Below, piece after piece: positions 1 through 8,068 of a DNA stretch of 64,000 bases. The first letter of the stretch is position 1. The number at the start of each line of letters is the position of its first letter. The notes beneath the pieces were generated by a model, which made no database searches, had not been told where the DNA came from, and saw only the letters and a program-made list of their open reading frames with translations. The translations under genes and the position numbers were made by a program. This DNA is from CBDCTM01 sp965222005 (GTDB taxonomy: Bacteria; Bacteroidota; Bacteroidia; Chitinophagales; Saprospiraceae): assembly GCA_965222005.1 (NCBI GenBank), contig OZ244935.1, positions 3,968,001 through 4,032,000 of the forward strand, read 5' to 3'.

Positions 1-1
1 C

Positions 2-739
2 TTCAAAGCGGATGTCTATTTTATCAGTACCCGGATATTCACCAACCTGAAGTGGGGTACCCAAAATCCCATCATCCTCCGCGATCCGGAATTCAAGCAG
101 GTGCGGGTAAAGGCTTTTGGTGTGTACTTTGTGCGGGTCAGCAATGTGGAATTGTTCTTCAATGAATTTGCCGGAACCCACCAGGTTTTGCGCATCTCCG
201 ATGTAGAAGAGCGTTTGCGTGATATCGTCTCGCCCAAATTTGCCGAAGCGATTGCCGAAGCTCGCGTTTCGGTACTCGATATGGTAGCCAATTATACCGA
301 GCTGGGCGAAAAGGTCACGCCGATCCTTCAAAATGAGCTGGATCCTTTTGGTATCGAATTGACAAAATTCCAGATCACGAGCACCTCGCTGCCTAAAGAA
401 GTGGAAGCCTTTTACGACAAGATGACCAATATGAATATGGTAGATGATATGGGCAAATTCAGTCAATTTCAAACAGCACAGTCTATCGAAAAAGCAGCCG
501 AAAATCCGGGCGGCGGGGCAGGAGAGGGGCTCGGCATGGGCATGGGTTTCGGAATGGCCAACCAGATGATGCAGCAGCAAATGCAACAAAACAAGCCAGC
601 GCAGCAGGCCGATTCCAAAGCACAAACCCGCGAAGAAATCATGGACACGCTCAAAGAATTAGGCCAGCTCAAAGAATCAGGGGTTTTGACGGAGGAAGAG
701 TTTGAAGCCAAGAAAAAGGAATTGCTGGGGCGATTGTAG
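2..739 (+). CDS. SPFH (band 7) domain protein with C-terminal SHOCT domain, 5' partial
   Basis: The frame is open from base 2, so the start lies before the window; 245 residues are visible. The first ~125 residues look like the second half of an SPFH/band-7 domain of the YdjI type (visible ILRDPEF, VRVKAFGVY and the helical region ending in PKEVEAFYDK). A Gly/Met/Gln-rich linker follows (GGGAGEGLGMGMGFG, then runs of QQQ), then a short helical hairpin with the SHOCT pattern (LKELGQLKESGVLTEEEF, ending KKKELLGRL). SPFH proteins build membrane-associated scaffolds, and SHOCT domains are oligomerisation modules; the cargo here is unknown. The next + gene, a zinc-ribbon membrane protein, starts 104 bp downstream and is a likely partner, since this pairing is common for YdjI-like proteins. 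Confidence 0.85.
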   Translation, partial: FKADVYFISTRIFTNLKWGTQNPIILRDPEFKQVRVKAFGVYFVRVSNVELFFNEFAGTHQVLRISDVEERLRDIVSPKFAEAIAEARVSVLDMVANYTELGEKVTPILQNELDPFGIELTKFQITSTSLPKEVEAFYDKMTNMNMVDDMGKFSQFQTAQSIEKAAENPGGGAGEGLGMGMGFGMANQMMQQQMQQNKPAQQADSKAQTREEIMDTLKELGQLKESGVLTEEEFEAKKKELLGRL

Positions 740-759
740 GGCTTGGGGAAATAGACGGT

Positions 760-816
760 CAGATGGTAAGACTGGCAGGCAATAGATTGTCAGACCTTCC
801 ACTATCTCACCATCTG
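760..816. repeat. Inverted pair of a dispersed 12-mer (CAGATGGTRAGA)
   Basis: CAGATGGTAAGA at 760-771 faces TCTCACCATCTG at 805-816, a 12-bp stem with one mismatch and a 33-nt loop. A third, partial copy (CACCATCTC) lies at about 829-838 just before the next start codon. The same 12-mer occurs in another intergenic gap at 15902-15913. It may be a degenerate intergenic repeat or a folded element in the mRNA between two co-directional genes. No function is known to me. Confidence 0.5.
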
Positions 817-842
817 ACTTCTCAGCTCCCACCATCTCAAAA

Positions 843-1949
843 ATGGAGAAATCACAGCATATTCAAAATGCCATCCACCTGCCATGCCCTTCCTGTGGTA
901 GCCAACTCCGCTATTCTGCAAAGGCAAAAAAAATCAGTTGTGACTATTGTGGATATCTGGAGGATATTGATGATTCCACCGATAAGGTAGTTGAGCAATC
1001 CCTGAGCAATACCATGTCTTTGGTCAAAGATTATGTGCCGGAAGAGGTGGGCAAGAAGGTATTCGATTGTGGCAGCTGTGGTGCCAAGTTTATGGTAGAA
1101 AGTGACCGGCTAAAGGTGAGCTGCGGTTTTTGTGGCTCCACCAACGTCAATCTCGAAGCCTTTGATCATCAATGCATCCAGCCAGTAGGCATCATTCCCT
1201 TTTACATCAGTCGCGACGAAGCGACATCCTCTTTCAAAAAATGGATTCGGCGGGGCTGGTTTCATCCCAGCAAACTCAAAAGCCTGGCAGCTATGGAAGA
1301 CCTGCATGGGGTATATATCCCGTTTTGGACCTATGACGCGAAGACGGAATCGGAATGGTCGGGACAGGCGGGCCATTATTATTACGAAACGGAGCAGGTA
1401 CGCATAAAAGGCCGTATGCAGACTAAAAAAGTGCAGAAAGTCCGTTGGCATCAGCGCAGCGGCAGGCTCAGCCATTTCTTTGACGACATACTGGTAGCTG
1501 CCTCACGCGGCCTGGAGCAGCGGGTGGTAGAGCGCATTTTGCCCTTTCGCTTGGGGGAAGTCGTAAATTTTGATGCGCGGCTGATGGTGGGCTGGGAAGC
1601 CGAAATTTATCAGATCGAGGTGGATGAGGCTTACCATATCGCCGATCTAATCATGGACGACAAGATCAGGCATATGTGCTCTGCCCAGCTGGGAGGCGAT
1701 ACGCAGCGCAATTTGCACGTCAGCAGCAGCAAATCAGGCCAAACCTTCAAGCACATCATCCTGCCCATCTGGATCAGCTCCTATATGTACAACAACAAAA
1801 TCTATCACTTTACCATTAATGGCCAAACGGGCAAAGTATATGGCAACAAACCCATTAGCTGGCTAAAAATTGCTATACTTGTATTGATTTTTGTCTTATT
1901 TATGGTGGGAGTCTGGTACCTGCGCCACAGCGGTTTGCTGCGCAATTGA
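843..1949 (+). CDS. Zinc-ribbon membrane protein, TFIIB-like double zinc finger
   Basis: A 368-aa protein. Two CxxC...CxxC zinc ribbons are visible: C15/C18 with C33/C36, and C76/C79 with C94/C97. A long middle region contains WIRRGWFHPSKL and VYIPFWTYDA, which recur in bacterial proteins annotated as TFIIB-type zinc-ribbon-containing. The C-terminus carries one hydrophobic segment (about residues 343-361) followed by a short basic tail, so the protein is probably a tail-anchored membrane protein with cytoplasmic zinc fingers. It follows the SPFH gene and probably shares its transcript; the two families are often neighbours. The ATG at 843 is chosen because the first Cys pair lies only 14 residues in and no upstream in-frame ATG fits better. 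The biochemical role is unknown. Confidence 0.8.
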   Translation: MEKSQHIQNAIHLPCPSCGSQLRYSAKAKKISCDYCGYLEDIDDSTDKVVEQSLSNTMSLVKDYVPEEVGKKVFDCGSCGAKFMVESDRLKVSCGFCGSTNVNLEAFDHQCIQPVGIIPFYISRDEATSSFKKWIRRGWFHPSKLKSLAAMEDLHGVYIPFWTYDAKTESEWSGQAGHYYYETEQVRIKGRMQTKKVQKVRWHQRSGRLSHFFDDILVAASRGLEQRVVERILPFRLGEVVNFDARLMVGWEAEIYQIEVDEAYHIADLIMDDKIRHMCSAQLGGDTQRNLHVSSSKSGQTFKHIILPIWISSYMYNNKIYHFTINGQTGKVYGNKPISWLKIAILVLIFVLFMVGVWYLRHSGLLRN

Positions 1950-1973
1950 CCCTGCCTCAACTATGAGCAAAGC

Positions 1974-2483
1974 ATGATTCAGGTTTTTGTTACCGGAGGT
2001 ACCTTTGACAAGGAGTACAATTTTATCACCGGTGAGCTCTATTTCAAAGACACCCATCTCAAAGAAATGTTTGAGCGTGGCCGTTGTACACTGGATATTG
2101 ACATCAAAACACTGATGATGATCGATAGCCTGGATATGCATGATGAAGAGCACGAGATTATTTTGTACAATTGCCGGAAAACACCCCACCACCAAATCAT
2201 CATTACACATGGCACCGACCGTATGGTCGAAACCGCCGAGGTACTTGCCAAAGCAGGAATTGACAGCAAAACGATTGTGCTGACGGGCGCTATGGTGCCC
2301 TATGCCTTTGGTACTTCCAGCGATGGCTTTTTCAACCTCGGTAGTGCTTTGGCATTCGCCCAAACGCTCAAGCCGGGCGTGTATGTGGTGATGAACGGGC
2401 GTTATTTTGAATGGGACAATGTGAAGAAAAACCGGAAAACCGGCAATTTTGAAGAAATTAAACCCGCCGATCTGGCACAATAA
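1974..2483 (+). CDS. Single-domain asparaginase-family protein
   Basis: A 169-aa protein that matches only the N-terminal domain of type I/II L-asparaginases. The two Thr signature regions are present: TGGTFDK (residues 7-13) and THGTD (78-82), followed by LTGAMVPY near 104, which holds the family's conserved position after the second motif. Full asparaginases have about 330 residues and use residues from both domains across an oligomer interface, so the activity of this short form is uncertain. Short versions are frequent in Bacteroidota and end cleanly as here, so this looks like a real small family rather than a truncation. It starts 25 bp after the zinc-ribbon gene and is probably in the same operon. 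Confidence 0.75.
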   Translation: MIQVFVTGGTFDKEYNFITGELYFKDTHLKEMFERGRCTLDIDIKTLMMIDSLDMHDEEHEIILYNCRKTPHHQIIITHGTDRMVETAEVLAKAGIDSKTIVLTGAMVPYAFGTSSDGFFNLGSALAFAQTLKPGVYVVMNGRYFEWDNVKKNRKTGNFEEIKPADLAQ

Positions 2484-2492
2484 TTAATTCTT

Positions 2493-2720
2493 TTGGAGCT
2501 AATAGGACTGGTAATAGAACTCATTTTTTTGGCTCTGGCCGTGTATCTATATCTTTTTGCCAGAGGCCGTGTAAAGGCCAAAGATGCTGCCTTGCAAAAA
2601 AAAGCTGAGGCTTTTCGGCGTGATAATGCAGGTTGGTTGCGCATCCTGTCGCTCGCTCTGATGGCCATTATGGCGGTCAACATTGTTTTGCATATTATGC
2701 AGCTTTTGAGCAATAAATAG
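2493..2720 (+). CDS. Small membrane protein, TTG start, unknown function
   Basis: A 75-aa protein starting at a TTG 10 bp after the asparaginase-like gene; the first internal ATG is far too late to be the start. It has one hydrophobic segment at the N-terminus (LIGLVIELIFLALAVYLYLF), a basic middle (GRVKAKDAALQKKAEAFRRD) and a second hydrophobic stretch (ILSLALMAIMAVNIVLHI). This pattern gives a two-helix hairpin with a short loop. I do not recognise the family. The tight spacing, the co-directional neighbours and the absence of alternative open frames support it as coding. Confidence 0.55.
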   Translation: MELIGLVIELIFLALAVYLYLFARGRVKAKDAALQKKAEAFRRDNAGWLRILSLALMAIMAVNIVLHIMQLLSNK

Positions 2721-2768
2721 CCAACCGATAGCCTTTACCATTTGAGAAGTATTGTTAATCGCTAAAGC

Positions 2769-4334
2769 ATGACACAAAAACGCTATTTTTTCCTCTTGTT
2801 TCTTTTTATTGGGCTGACCGGAAATGCACAGGATTTCTATAACCTGAACCGTGTACGTGATGTGAAATTGGAATTTGCGGAACAAAACTGGAGCCAAATC
2901 CTCGATTCCTTCAAGCTGGCTGGCGAAGATGAGCGCCTCATCGGAAAAGCCACCATCGACGGAATCTTGTACGACAGCGTAGGAGTGCGCTTTAAAGGCA
3001 ACAGCTCCTACCACAATGTGCGCAAAACGGATTCCGGTAAATTGCCCTTTAATATCAAACTCAATACCGTCAAAAAGAAACAGCGCCTTCCTGGCGGCCA
3101 AAAAACACTCAAATTATCGAATGTTTTCAGGGATCCCAGCTTTATCCGGGAAGTACTTTCCTATGAAATTGCCGGTTGCTATATGCCAGCTCCCCGCGCC
3201 AATTTTGTCCGCCTTACCGTCAATGGCGTGCCATTGGGCTTGTACAATAATAGTGAGTCGATAGATAAGTTATTTCTGAAAAATCATTTCGGCTACAAGA
3301 AAGGCATCCTCTTCAAATGCGATCCCAGCTGGGCCGCAGCGCCCATAGAAGGCTGCCTGGCAGGAGATAAGGCCAGCCTGATGTACCAGGGAGAAGACAG
3401 CCTCTGTTATGAAAGCAATTACGAACTGAAAAGCGATCACGGCTGGAAAGCACTGATTGAGTTGTGTCATGCATTGGAAAATGGCAGGGAGCCCGACGAA
3501 CTGATCAATGTGGATCGGACCTTGTGGATGCATGCTTTCAACAATGTGTTGGTAAATCTGGACAGCTATTCTGGCCGCCTTTGCCATAATTATTACCTGT
3601 ACAAGGACAGTTTTGGCCGTTTCCAGCCCATCGTGTGGGATATGAATCTGTCATTTGGTGGCTTTCGCTTTGATGGTACGGATAGCAAGCCAATGACCGA
3701 TGAGGAATTGCAGGAATTTAGCATGTTTGCCCATTACAAAAACCCTAACCGACCGCTGATCAGCAAGTTGCTCAATGTGCCCTTGTACCGAAAGGTATAT
3801 CTAGCACATGTAAAAACGATCCTGGAGGAATTTTTTAGCAGTGGCAAATACACCGAGCGGGCCCGTACGATTCAGTCAGCCATTGATTTTTACGTTCAAA
3901 ATGATCCCAACAAGCTCTATTCATACGAAGCCTTTAAAAATAATTTGCAGGCTACTGAATTGGCTGGCAAGTCGAAAATTATTGGCATTAAGGAGCTTAT
4001 GGAAACCCGGATTACCTATCTCACCAACCACCCGCTATTGAAAAAAGCGCCACCCAAAATTGCCGGCCTTACCCATAGAGAGGAGGGAGACAGCTCGGTG
4101 CTAATTAGTTGCAATGCCAAAGATGCTGAAACGCTGTGGCTATGCTATCGCTACAAGCCGCATGCACCCTTTAAGCGTCTGGCTATGGAGACCGATGGCG
4201 GCGAAAGCTATCGTGCTGCCATCGATTATGGCGCCGACCTCCAATATTATATCATTGCCGAAGGTGCCAAGCGCGCCTCGCTATCGCCAGCCCGGGCGGC
4301 CTTTGAATATCATAGCTTGAAGCCAAGGATGTAG
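2769..4334 (+). CDS. CotH-family kinase-like secreted protein
   Basis: A 521-aa protein with a signal peptide (hydrophobic residues 5-18, cleavage near NAQ-DF). The body matches the CotH kinase-like fold: VGVRFKGNSSY in the N-lobe, LKLSNVFRDPSFIREVLSYEI, the GLYNNSESIDKLFLKNHFG segment, and the metal-binding-like PIVWDMNLSFGGF motif. CotH of Bacillus is an atypical protein kinase acting on spore-coat proteins; Bacteroidota carry many exported homologues with unknown targets. The last ~90 residues form an extra domain that resembles a small Ig-like region. It is 48 bp after the small membrane gene and probably ends that transcript. The exported location means ATP supply is an open question, so kinase activity here is not assured. 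Confidence 0.8.
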   Translation: MTQKRYFFLLFLFIGLTGNAQDFYNLNRVRDVKLEFAEQNWSQILDSFKLAGEDERLIGKATIDGILYDSVGVRFKGNSSYHNVRKTDSGKLPFNIKLNTVKKKQRLPGGQKTLKLSNVFRDPSFIREVLSYEIAGCYMPAPRANFVRLTVNGVPLGLYNNSESIDKLFLKNHFGYKKGILFKCDPSWAAAPIEGCLAGDKASLMYQGEDSLCYESNYELKSDHGWKALIELCHALENGREPDELINVDRTLWMHAFNNVLVNLDSYSGRLCHNYYLYKDSFGRFQPIVWDMNLSFGGFRFDGTDSKPMTDEELQEFSMFAHYKNPNRPLISKLLNVPLYRKVYLAHVKTILEEFFSSGKYTERARTIQSAIDFYVQNDPNKLYSYEAFKNNLQATELAGKSKIIGIKELMETRITYLTNHPLLKKAPPKIAGLTHREEGDSSVLISCNAKDAETLWLCYRYKPHAPFKRLAMETDGGESYRAAIDYGADLQYYIIAEGAKRASLSPARAAFEYHSLKPRM

Positions 4335-4698
4335 TGTGAAGATGGGGAAAATGCCTGGATTTTATTCAATGGATGAAGTTGCGAATTGGAAGAGTTTGGG
4401 ACGATATTATTTGACACATAAACTTTAATATGTTTATATTTACGCGCTGAAAAGCTGAATGGCTATCAGCTCGCTTTCCAACATCGTTTTGCCGGCTGTT
4501 GCTATACTTGCCCAATACGGCGAAGCCTGCAAATTAGCTTTGATCTATAAGTATAACTATATGATCCTCAATTGTTTACAATTGTTGGTCTGATCTATGT
4601 GTGTTTTGAAGCTCCCACAGACTGGTAACGTTTTTGATATATCAGCAATGGGGTTTAGATCATGTTTAAAAATCGTTTTTGAGACGACGACTGGCAAA
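4335..4698. other. Gene-free stretch between the CotH gene and the ISKra4 element
   Basis: No credible open frame was seen in 364 bp. It contains the palindromic CAATTG-TTTA-CAATTG near 4573-4588 and a GATC-flanked TATA-rich stretch just before it. The last bases before the IS (from about 4691) form the left arm of the palindromic repeat interrupted by the element. No terminator with a clear T-run was found behind the CotH gene. Confidence 0.6.
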
Positions 4699-4705
4699 TA
4701 TTATT

Positions 4706-4727
4706 TGAGTGCATGACAAATTAGGGG
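4706..4727 (+). repeat. Left terminal inverted repeat of the ISKra4 element
   Basis: It starts TGAGTGCATGACAAATTAG and pairs with 6310-6331 at 18 of 22 positions. The 7 bp before it are TATTATT. Confidence 0.85.
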
Positions 4728-4735
4728 TTTTGCAT

Positions 4736-6289
4736 TTAAGCAGCTAATCGGACTAAATTTACTTTTCGTTCCCTTAGTCTGACGAATTGTATAAAATCTT
4801 CGATGTCTCCGTTTTGTTTTACAGCTCTAAGGTCAAGCATGTTTTGCGCCCCCTTGGATGACCATCTCATACCGCTTTGCTCCATTCTATTTTTGACCAA
4901 ATGCTTACAAGTAGACTCTGCCAGAGCTGAACTGATTGGATACCCCTTTTTCAAAAAATCAGCGTAATTCATTTTGTGTTTATGGTTAGTCAAATAGGTG
5001 ATTGCCTTATTTAACTGCTTCTTTTTGTTTGTCGATAATTCTGTTTTGTCTCTATTCAACACAAGGTCTTTTATTACCTTTTCAGTTCCTCCTTCCAATA
5101 TATCTTTTAACACCCCTCTGACCCAGCTTGTTCTCAACTTAGAACTTTCTCCAAATATGGCATTGGCACAATCCCAAACGTATTCGCTTACATGGACTAT
5201 GTCTAAAATGATTCCATCAAATTGACCTTCCAGATTATTCTTCTTTATGCTTGCCAGTATTTTATCTTCCAAGCCTATTCCGGCATCTATGGGGATGACG
5301 AATCGACTTTGGGAGTTGGTCATTTTTGATTTTAAATCTTCTATCCCATAATCTATTGCCTTTTGCTGATTGGCTAAAAATGCTCTACGGTGAATTTTAG
5401 TGTGCATCTTATTTTCCGTTTTCTTTTGTTGTGTTGATGCTGGTTCGTCCTCTTGAGCAGCTTCTTTTTGCACTCCCATCAAGCCATCCAATATCTGGTC
5501 GGCAGTCCTTTGTTGAGGCGTAAAAACAGAGGTAACTGACACTGTCGCACTTTGTTTCTTACCCTTTTTCTCCCCTTTGCTTAGCCGCTTTTTGGGATTG
5601 GCCTCCTTTTGTTGTACTGCCTTTATCTTCGGCAATCCTTTACCATCAAAGGTAGTGCTAAAAAACAACGCTTCATCTTCTTGAGCTTCTTCTCGCTCCA
5701 ACTCATAGTACTGATCAACGTACTCGCCCAAATGATTGACATTTCTCTCCGAAGATTTTCCACTCAGATTCAAACCTAATAATTTATTCACTATCACTAC
5801 GCTTTCTTTGTAACTCCCCTGGGTAGCACTTCCCCCTACCAACTCTTGTAGATTGTACGACCAATAACAACCCTTGGGCAACTGCAAATAATCGTCTATT
5901 TTATAAAATTGACCGCGTTGAGTACTCAAATACGATGGACGATGGATTTGTATCAGACCAAACAAACTGAGGTAGTTCCGCTTCTTTGTCCCTTTACTCC
6001 TGTAGCTCTCTCCTGATTCCAAAATCGGGAGATATTCCTCAACCTTTTTTAACTTTTGCTTGATTATGTAGTTCAATAGCAACAGTCCCAGCTTCAGCAA
6101 TTCACTTAGTAGGCTTAGTTCTATTTTATCAATCCCTACATCCTGCTCTACATATTCATCACTTAGGTCAACCAATCTTCCGATTTCTTCTTCTATTTTT
6201 TGTATTAGTACTTTTTTGTCCATACCTTGAATTAGAGTTTGAGGGTCAGTAAATCTATTTTCTAACTTAAATTTACTAAATTCCTTCAA
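4736..6289 (-). CDS. ISKra4-family transposase (DDE type)
   Basis: A 517-aa protein. Family features seen are the SGKSSERNVNHLGEYV helix, FDGKGLPKIK with the first catalytic Asp, VTSVFTPQQRT, the IILDIVHVSEYVW segment with the second Asp, and the C-terminal YPISSALAESTCKHLVKNRM followed by SGMRWS, which holds the catalytic Glu region of ISKra4 proteins. A Lys/Gln-rich stretch (about residues 235-300) separates the first two catalytic blocks. The N-terminal ~90 residues are helical and probably bind the ends. The gene fills an element with intact ends and no frameshift or stop, so it may be active. The start at ATG 6289 is the first in the frame inside the IS. Confidence 0.9.
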   Translation of the reverse strand: MKEFSKFKLENRFTDPQTLIQGMDKKVLIQKIEEEIGRLVDLSDEYVEQDVGIDKIELSLLSELLKLGLLLLNYIIKQKLKKVEEYLPILESGESYRSKGTKKRNYLSLFGLIQIHRPSYLSTQRGQFYKIDDYLQLPKGCYWSYNLQELVGGSATQGSYKESVVIVNKLLGLNLSGKSSERNVNHLGEYVDQYYELEREEAQEDEALFFSTTFDGKGLPKIKAVQQKEANPKKRLSKGEKKGKKQSATVSVTSVFTPQQRTADQILDGLMGVQKEAAQEDEPASTQQKKTENKMHTKIHRRAFLANQQKAIDYGIEDLKSKMTNSQSRFVIPIDAGIGLEDKILASIKKNNLEGQFDGIILDIVHVSEYVWDCANAIFGESSKLRTSWVRGVLKDILEGGTEKVIKDLVLNRDKTELSTNKKKQLNKAITYLTNHKHKMNYADFLKKGYPISSALAESTCKHLVKNRMEQSGMRWSSKGAQNMLDLRAVKQNGDIEDFIQFVRLRERKVNLVRLAA

Positions 6290-6309
6290 ACTCTTCTCAT
6301 TTTAGGATT

Positions 6310-6331
6310 CCTCCAATTTGTCTCGCACTCA
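6310..6331 (-). repeat. Right terminal inverted repeat of the ISKra4 element
   Basis: Read on the - strand it begins TGAGTGCGAGACAAATTGG and mirrors 4706-4727. The 7 bp beyond it are TATTATT, the second target-duplication copy. Confidence 0.85.
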
Positions 6332-6338
6332 TATTATT

Positions 6339-6421
6339 TTAGACAAGGCAGGGCGGAGCCTCATAGCCTTAGCTACGAAGGCGAATACGTAACGCAGTAT
6401 AAAACAATATTTGGTGTCGGT
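6339..6421. repeat. Right part of a palindromic intergenic repeat split by the ISKra4 element
   Basis: After joining across the IS, CAAATATTATTTTAGAC (4696-4705 plus 6339-6344) faces its inverted match near 6396-6412 (reverse reading CAAATATTGTTTTATAC), 15 of 17 positions. Between the arms lies a GC-rich core with its own small hairpin (GCCTTAGCTACGAAGGC, 6366-6382). The layout of long arms around a central hairpin resembles REP-like intergenic palindromes. Confidence 0.6.
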
Positions 6422-6500
6422 AGTCCAAAGGATGAAATGTAAACATGATCTTAGTAGTGTACAAAATATTTTGAACAGCAAAAAAGAAAATTCCAGGAAC

Positions 6501-8009
6501 ATGAAGTACGTGTTACTCCCTGCATTATTGGTATGCAGCATCTCCCTTTCAACGGTTTTTGGCCAAAACCCGACTCGGCCCAACTCCATCATCGCCAAAA
6601 AGCTTTGGCTCGATTACAATAGCCCGCAAGGCGGTACAATTACCGATTTTGGCCAATTTACCGATGGTTTCGAAATTGCCTATCTGCGTAATCTCAGTCC
6701 CTATATCAACGCCGTATTGCCTTTCAAAGTAGGCGTCATTGACCTGCCCGACGAGACCAACAACAGAACCCTTTTCGGTTTCGATGCCCTCCTCCAACTG
6801 CAACATTTCAAAGAAGATAAAACCGTAATTCCCTATGCACTTATTGGCCTCGGAACTTCCCTGGTAGAATCAGAAAATATGGATTTTCAGGTTCCGCTTG
6901 GTATCGGCATCAACTTCCGGCTTCGCAATTTTGGCTTTGTTAATATCCAAAGCGAATACCGCTTTTCTCTCAACAATGATCGCAACAACTTGCATCATGG
7001 GATTGGCTTGGGTTTTATGATCGGCAAAGAAGTCGAAGAGGCTGTCGATACCAGTGCGGTAATAGAATTTGCTCCAATGGATAAAGATCATGACGGCATC
7101 AGGGATGCAGAAGATGATTGCCCGGAGATGGCCGGCCTGGCTGCCTTGGGTGGCTGCCCGGATGGCGATGGCGATGGCATCAAAGATATGGAGGACATCT
7201 GCCCTGATGAGTATGGGCCCAAAGCTTCCGGAGGTTGCCCCGATAGTGATGGCGATGGCGTAGCAAACATGAATGATGACTGCCCGGACGTGGCGGGTAG
7301 CTTGAAGGGCTGCCCCGATTCGGATGGTGACGGCCTGGCAGATCGCGACGATCGATGCCCTGAGAAGGCCGGAAGCCCGGAAAACGGTGGCTGTCCGCAA
7401 ATTGATTCCGATGGCGATGGTGTGGATGACAGCCTGGATGAGTGCCCCACCAAGGCGGGACAAATCAATGGCTGCCCCGATAGTGATAAAGACGGCATTG
7501 CGGATAAGGACGACAAATGCCCCTATGCAGCTGGTGAAGGCCGCTTCAGTGGTTGCCCGGATAGCGATGGCGATGGCATTGACGATTCAATGGACCAATG
7601 CCCCAATATGTCAGCACCGGCTTCACCAAATGGCTGTCCGGAGATTCGCGAAGAGGATCGGGAGGTGTTGGATTACGCAATCCAGGCGGTGCAGTTTGAA
7701 TCGGGAAGTGCGCAGCTGAAATCTTCATCCTTTGCCGTACTGGAGCAGGTGAAGGATGTACTGAACAAATATCCCGATTATACGCTCCACATCATCGGGC
7801 ATACGGATAATGTAGGCTCCGAGATCAACAATCAAAGCTTGTCGCAGCGGCGTGCCAAGTCGTGTTACGATTATTTAGCAAGTAAAGGGGTGCCGATCAG
7901 CCGCTTGAGTTATGGCGGGTTTGGCGAATCGCAGCCCATTGCTGACAATGATACTGAGGAGGGGAGAAGCTTAAACAGAAGGGTAGAGTTTGATTTAATC
8001 CTGAAGTAA
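6501..8009 (+). CDS. OmpA-family outer-membrane protein with thrombospondin type 3 repeats
   Basis: A 502-aa protein. The start is placed at ATG 6501 because it gives a clean signal peptide (MKYVLLPALLVCSISL, cleavage after VFG-Q); the open frame upstream has no such feature. Residues ~20-180 look like a small beta-barrel, residues ~195-375 hold about ten calcium-binding TSP3 units of the form DSDGDGVxDxxDxCP, and the C-terminal ~120 residues are an OmpA peptidoglycan-binding domain (FESGSAQL, GHTDNVGS, QSLSQRRAKS). It probably links the outer membrane to peptidoglycan. The DNA of the TSP3 region is repetitive because the protein is. The ISKra4 insertion ends 169 bp upstream and may have altered its promoter. 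Confidence 0.92.
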   Translation: MKYVLLPALLVCSISLSTVFGQNPTRPNSIIAKKLWLDYNSPQGGTITDFGQFTDGFEIAYLRNLSPYINAVLPFKVGVIDLPDETNNRTLFGFDALLQLQHFKEDKTVIPYALIGLGTSLVESENMDFQVPLGIGINFRLRNFGFVNIQSEYRFSLNNDRNNLHHGIGLGFMIGKEVEEAVDTSAVIEFAPMDKDHDGIRDAEDDCPEMAGLAALGGCPDGDGDGIKDMEDICPDEYGPKASGGCPDSDGDGVANMNDDCPDVAGSLKGCPDSDGDGLADRDDRCPEKAGSPENGGCPQIDSDGDGVDDSLDECPTKAGQINGCPDSDKDGIADKDDKCPYAAGEGRFSGCPDSDGDGIDDSMDQCPNMSAPASPNGCPEIREEDREVLDYAIQAVQFESGSAQLKSSSFAVLEQVKDVLNKYPDYTLHIIGHTDNVGSEINNQSLSQRRAKSCYDYLASKGVPISRLSYGGFGESQPIADNDTEEGRSLNRRVEFDLILK

Positions 8010-8020
8010 ACCATAAGGTT

Positions 8021-8059
8021 GGCTGTTGGCTTCCCGAGTTTTAGAGGAAGCCAACAGCC
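8021..8059. terminator. Bidirectional hairpin between convergent genes
   Basis: GGCTGTTGGCTTCC (8021-8034) and GGAAGCCAACAGCC (8046-8059) form a perfect 14-bp stem with an 11-nt loop. It sits exactly between the stop codons of the OmpA-like (+) and TlpA-like (-) genes. The following bases are not T-rich, so termination is inferred from position and stem strength. Confidence 0.7.
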
Positions 8060-8068
8060 AGTTCCCAA

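Larger units (their letters stand above)
4706..6331 (-). mobile_element. Complete ISKra4-family insertion sequence, 1626 bp
   Basis: The two ends read inward as TGAGTGCATGACAAATTAGG and TGAGTGCGAGACAAATTGGA, so the terminal inverted repeats agree at 18 of 22 positions. They are flanked directly by the 7-bp repeat TATTATT (4699-4705 and 6332-6338), a target-site duplication. The single transposase gene fills almost the whole element. With one copy of the duplication and the element removed, the flanks join into a palindromic intergenic repeat (CAAATATTATTTTAGAC on one side, a matching inverted arm near 6396-6412). Intact ends and duplication suggest a fairly recent insertion. It lies about 170 bp upstream of the OmpA-like gene and points away from it. 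Confidence 0.9.

Noticed and set aside
101..103. GTG at 101 as the start of the first gene
   Set aside because: The frame is open back to base 2 and the upstream residues continue the SPFH domain, so the gene is 5'-truncated by the window edge.
1974..2483. Asparaginase as a truncated pseudogene
   Set aside because: It ends cleanly at the domain boundary, is tightly packed in an operon and has both Thr motifs, so it fits a single-domain family.
4573..4588. CAATTG-TTTA-CAATTG as an operator or IS end
   Set aside because: It is short, AT-rich and unrelated to the mapped ends of the ISKra4 element.
7089..7640. Short regular repeats that could look like a CRISPR or satellite array
   Set aside because: The repeat is in frame and encodes thombospondin-3 DxDGDG units; spacers are not unique and the unit length varies.
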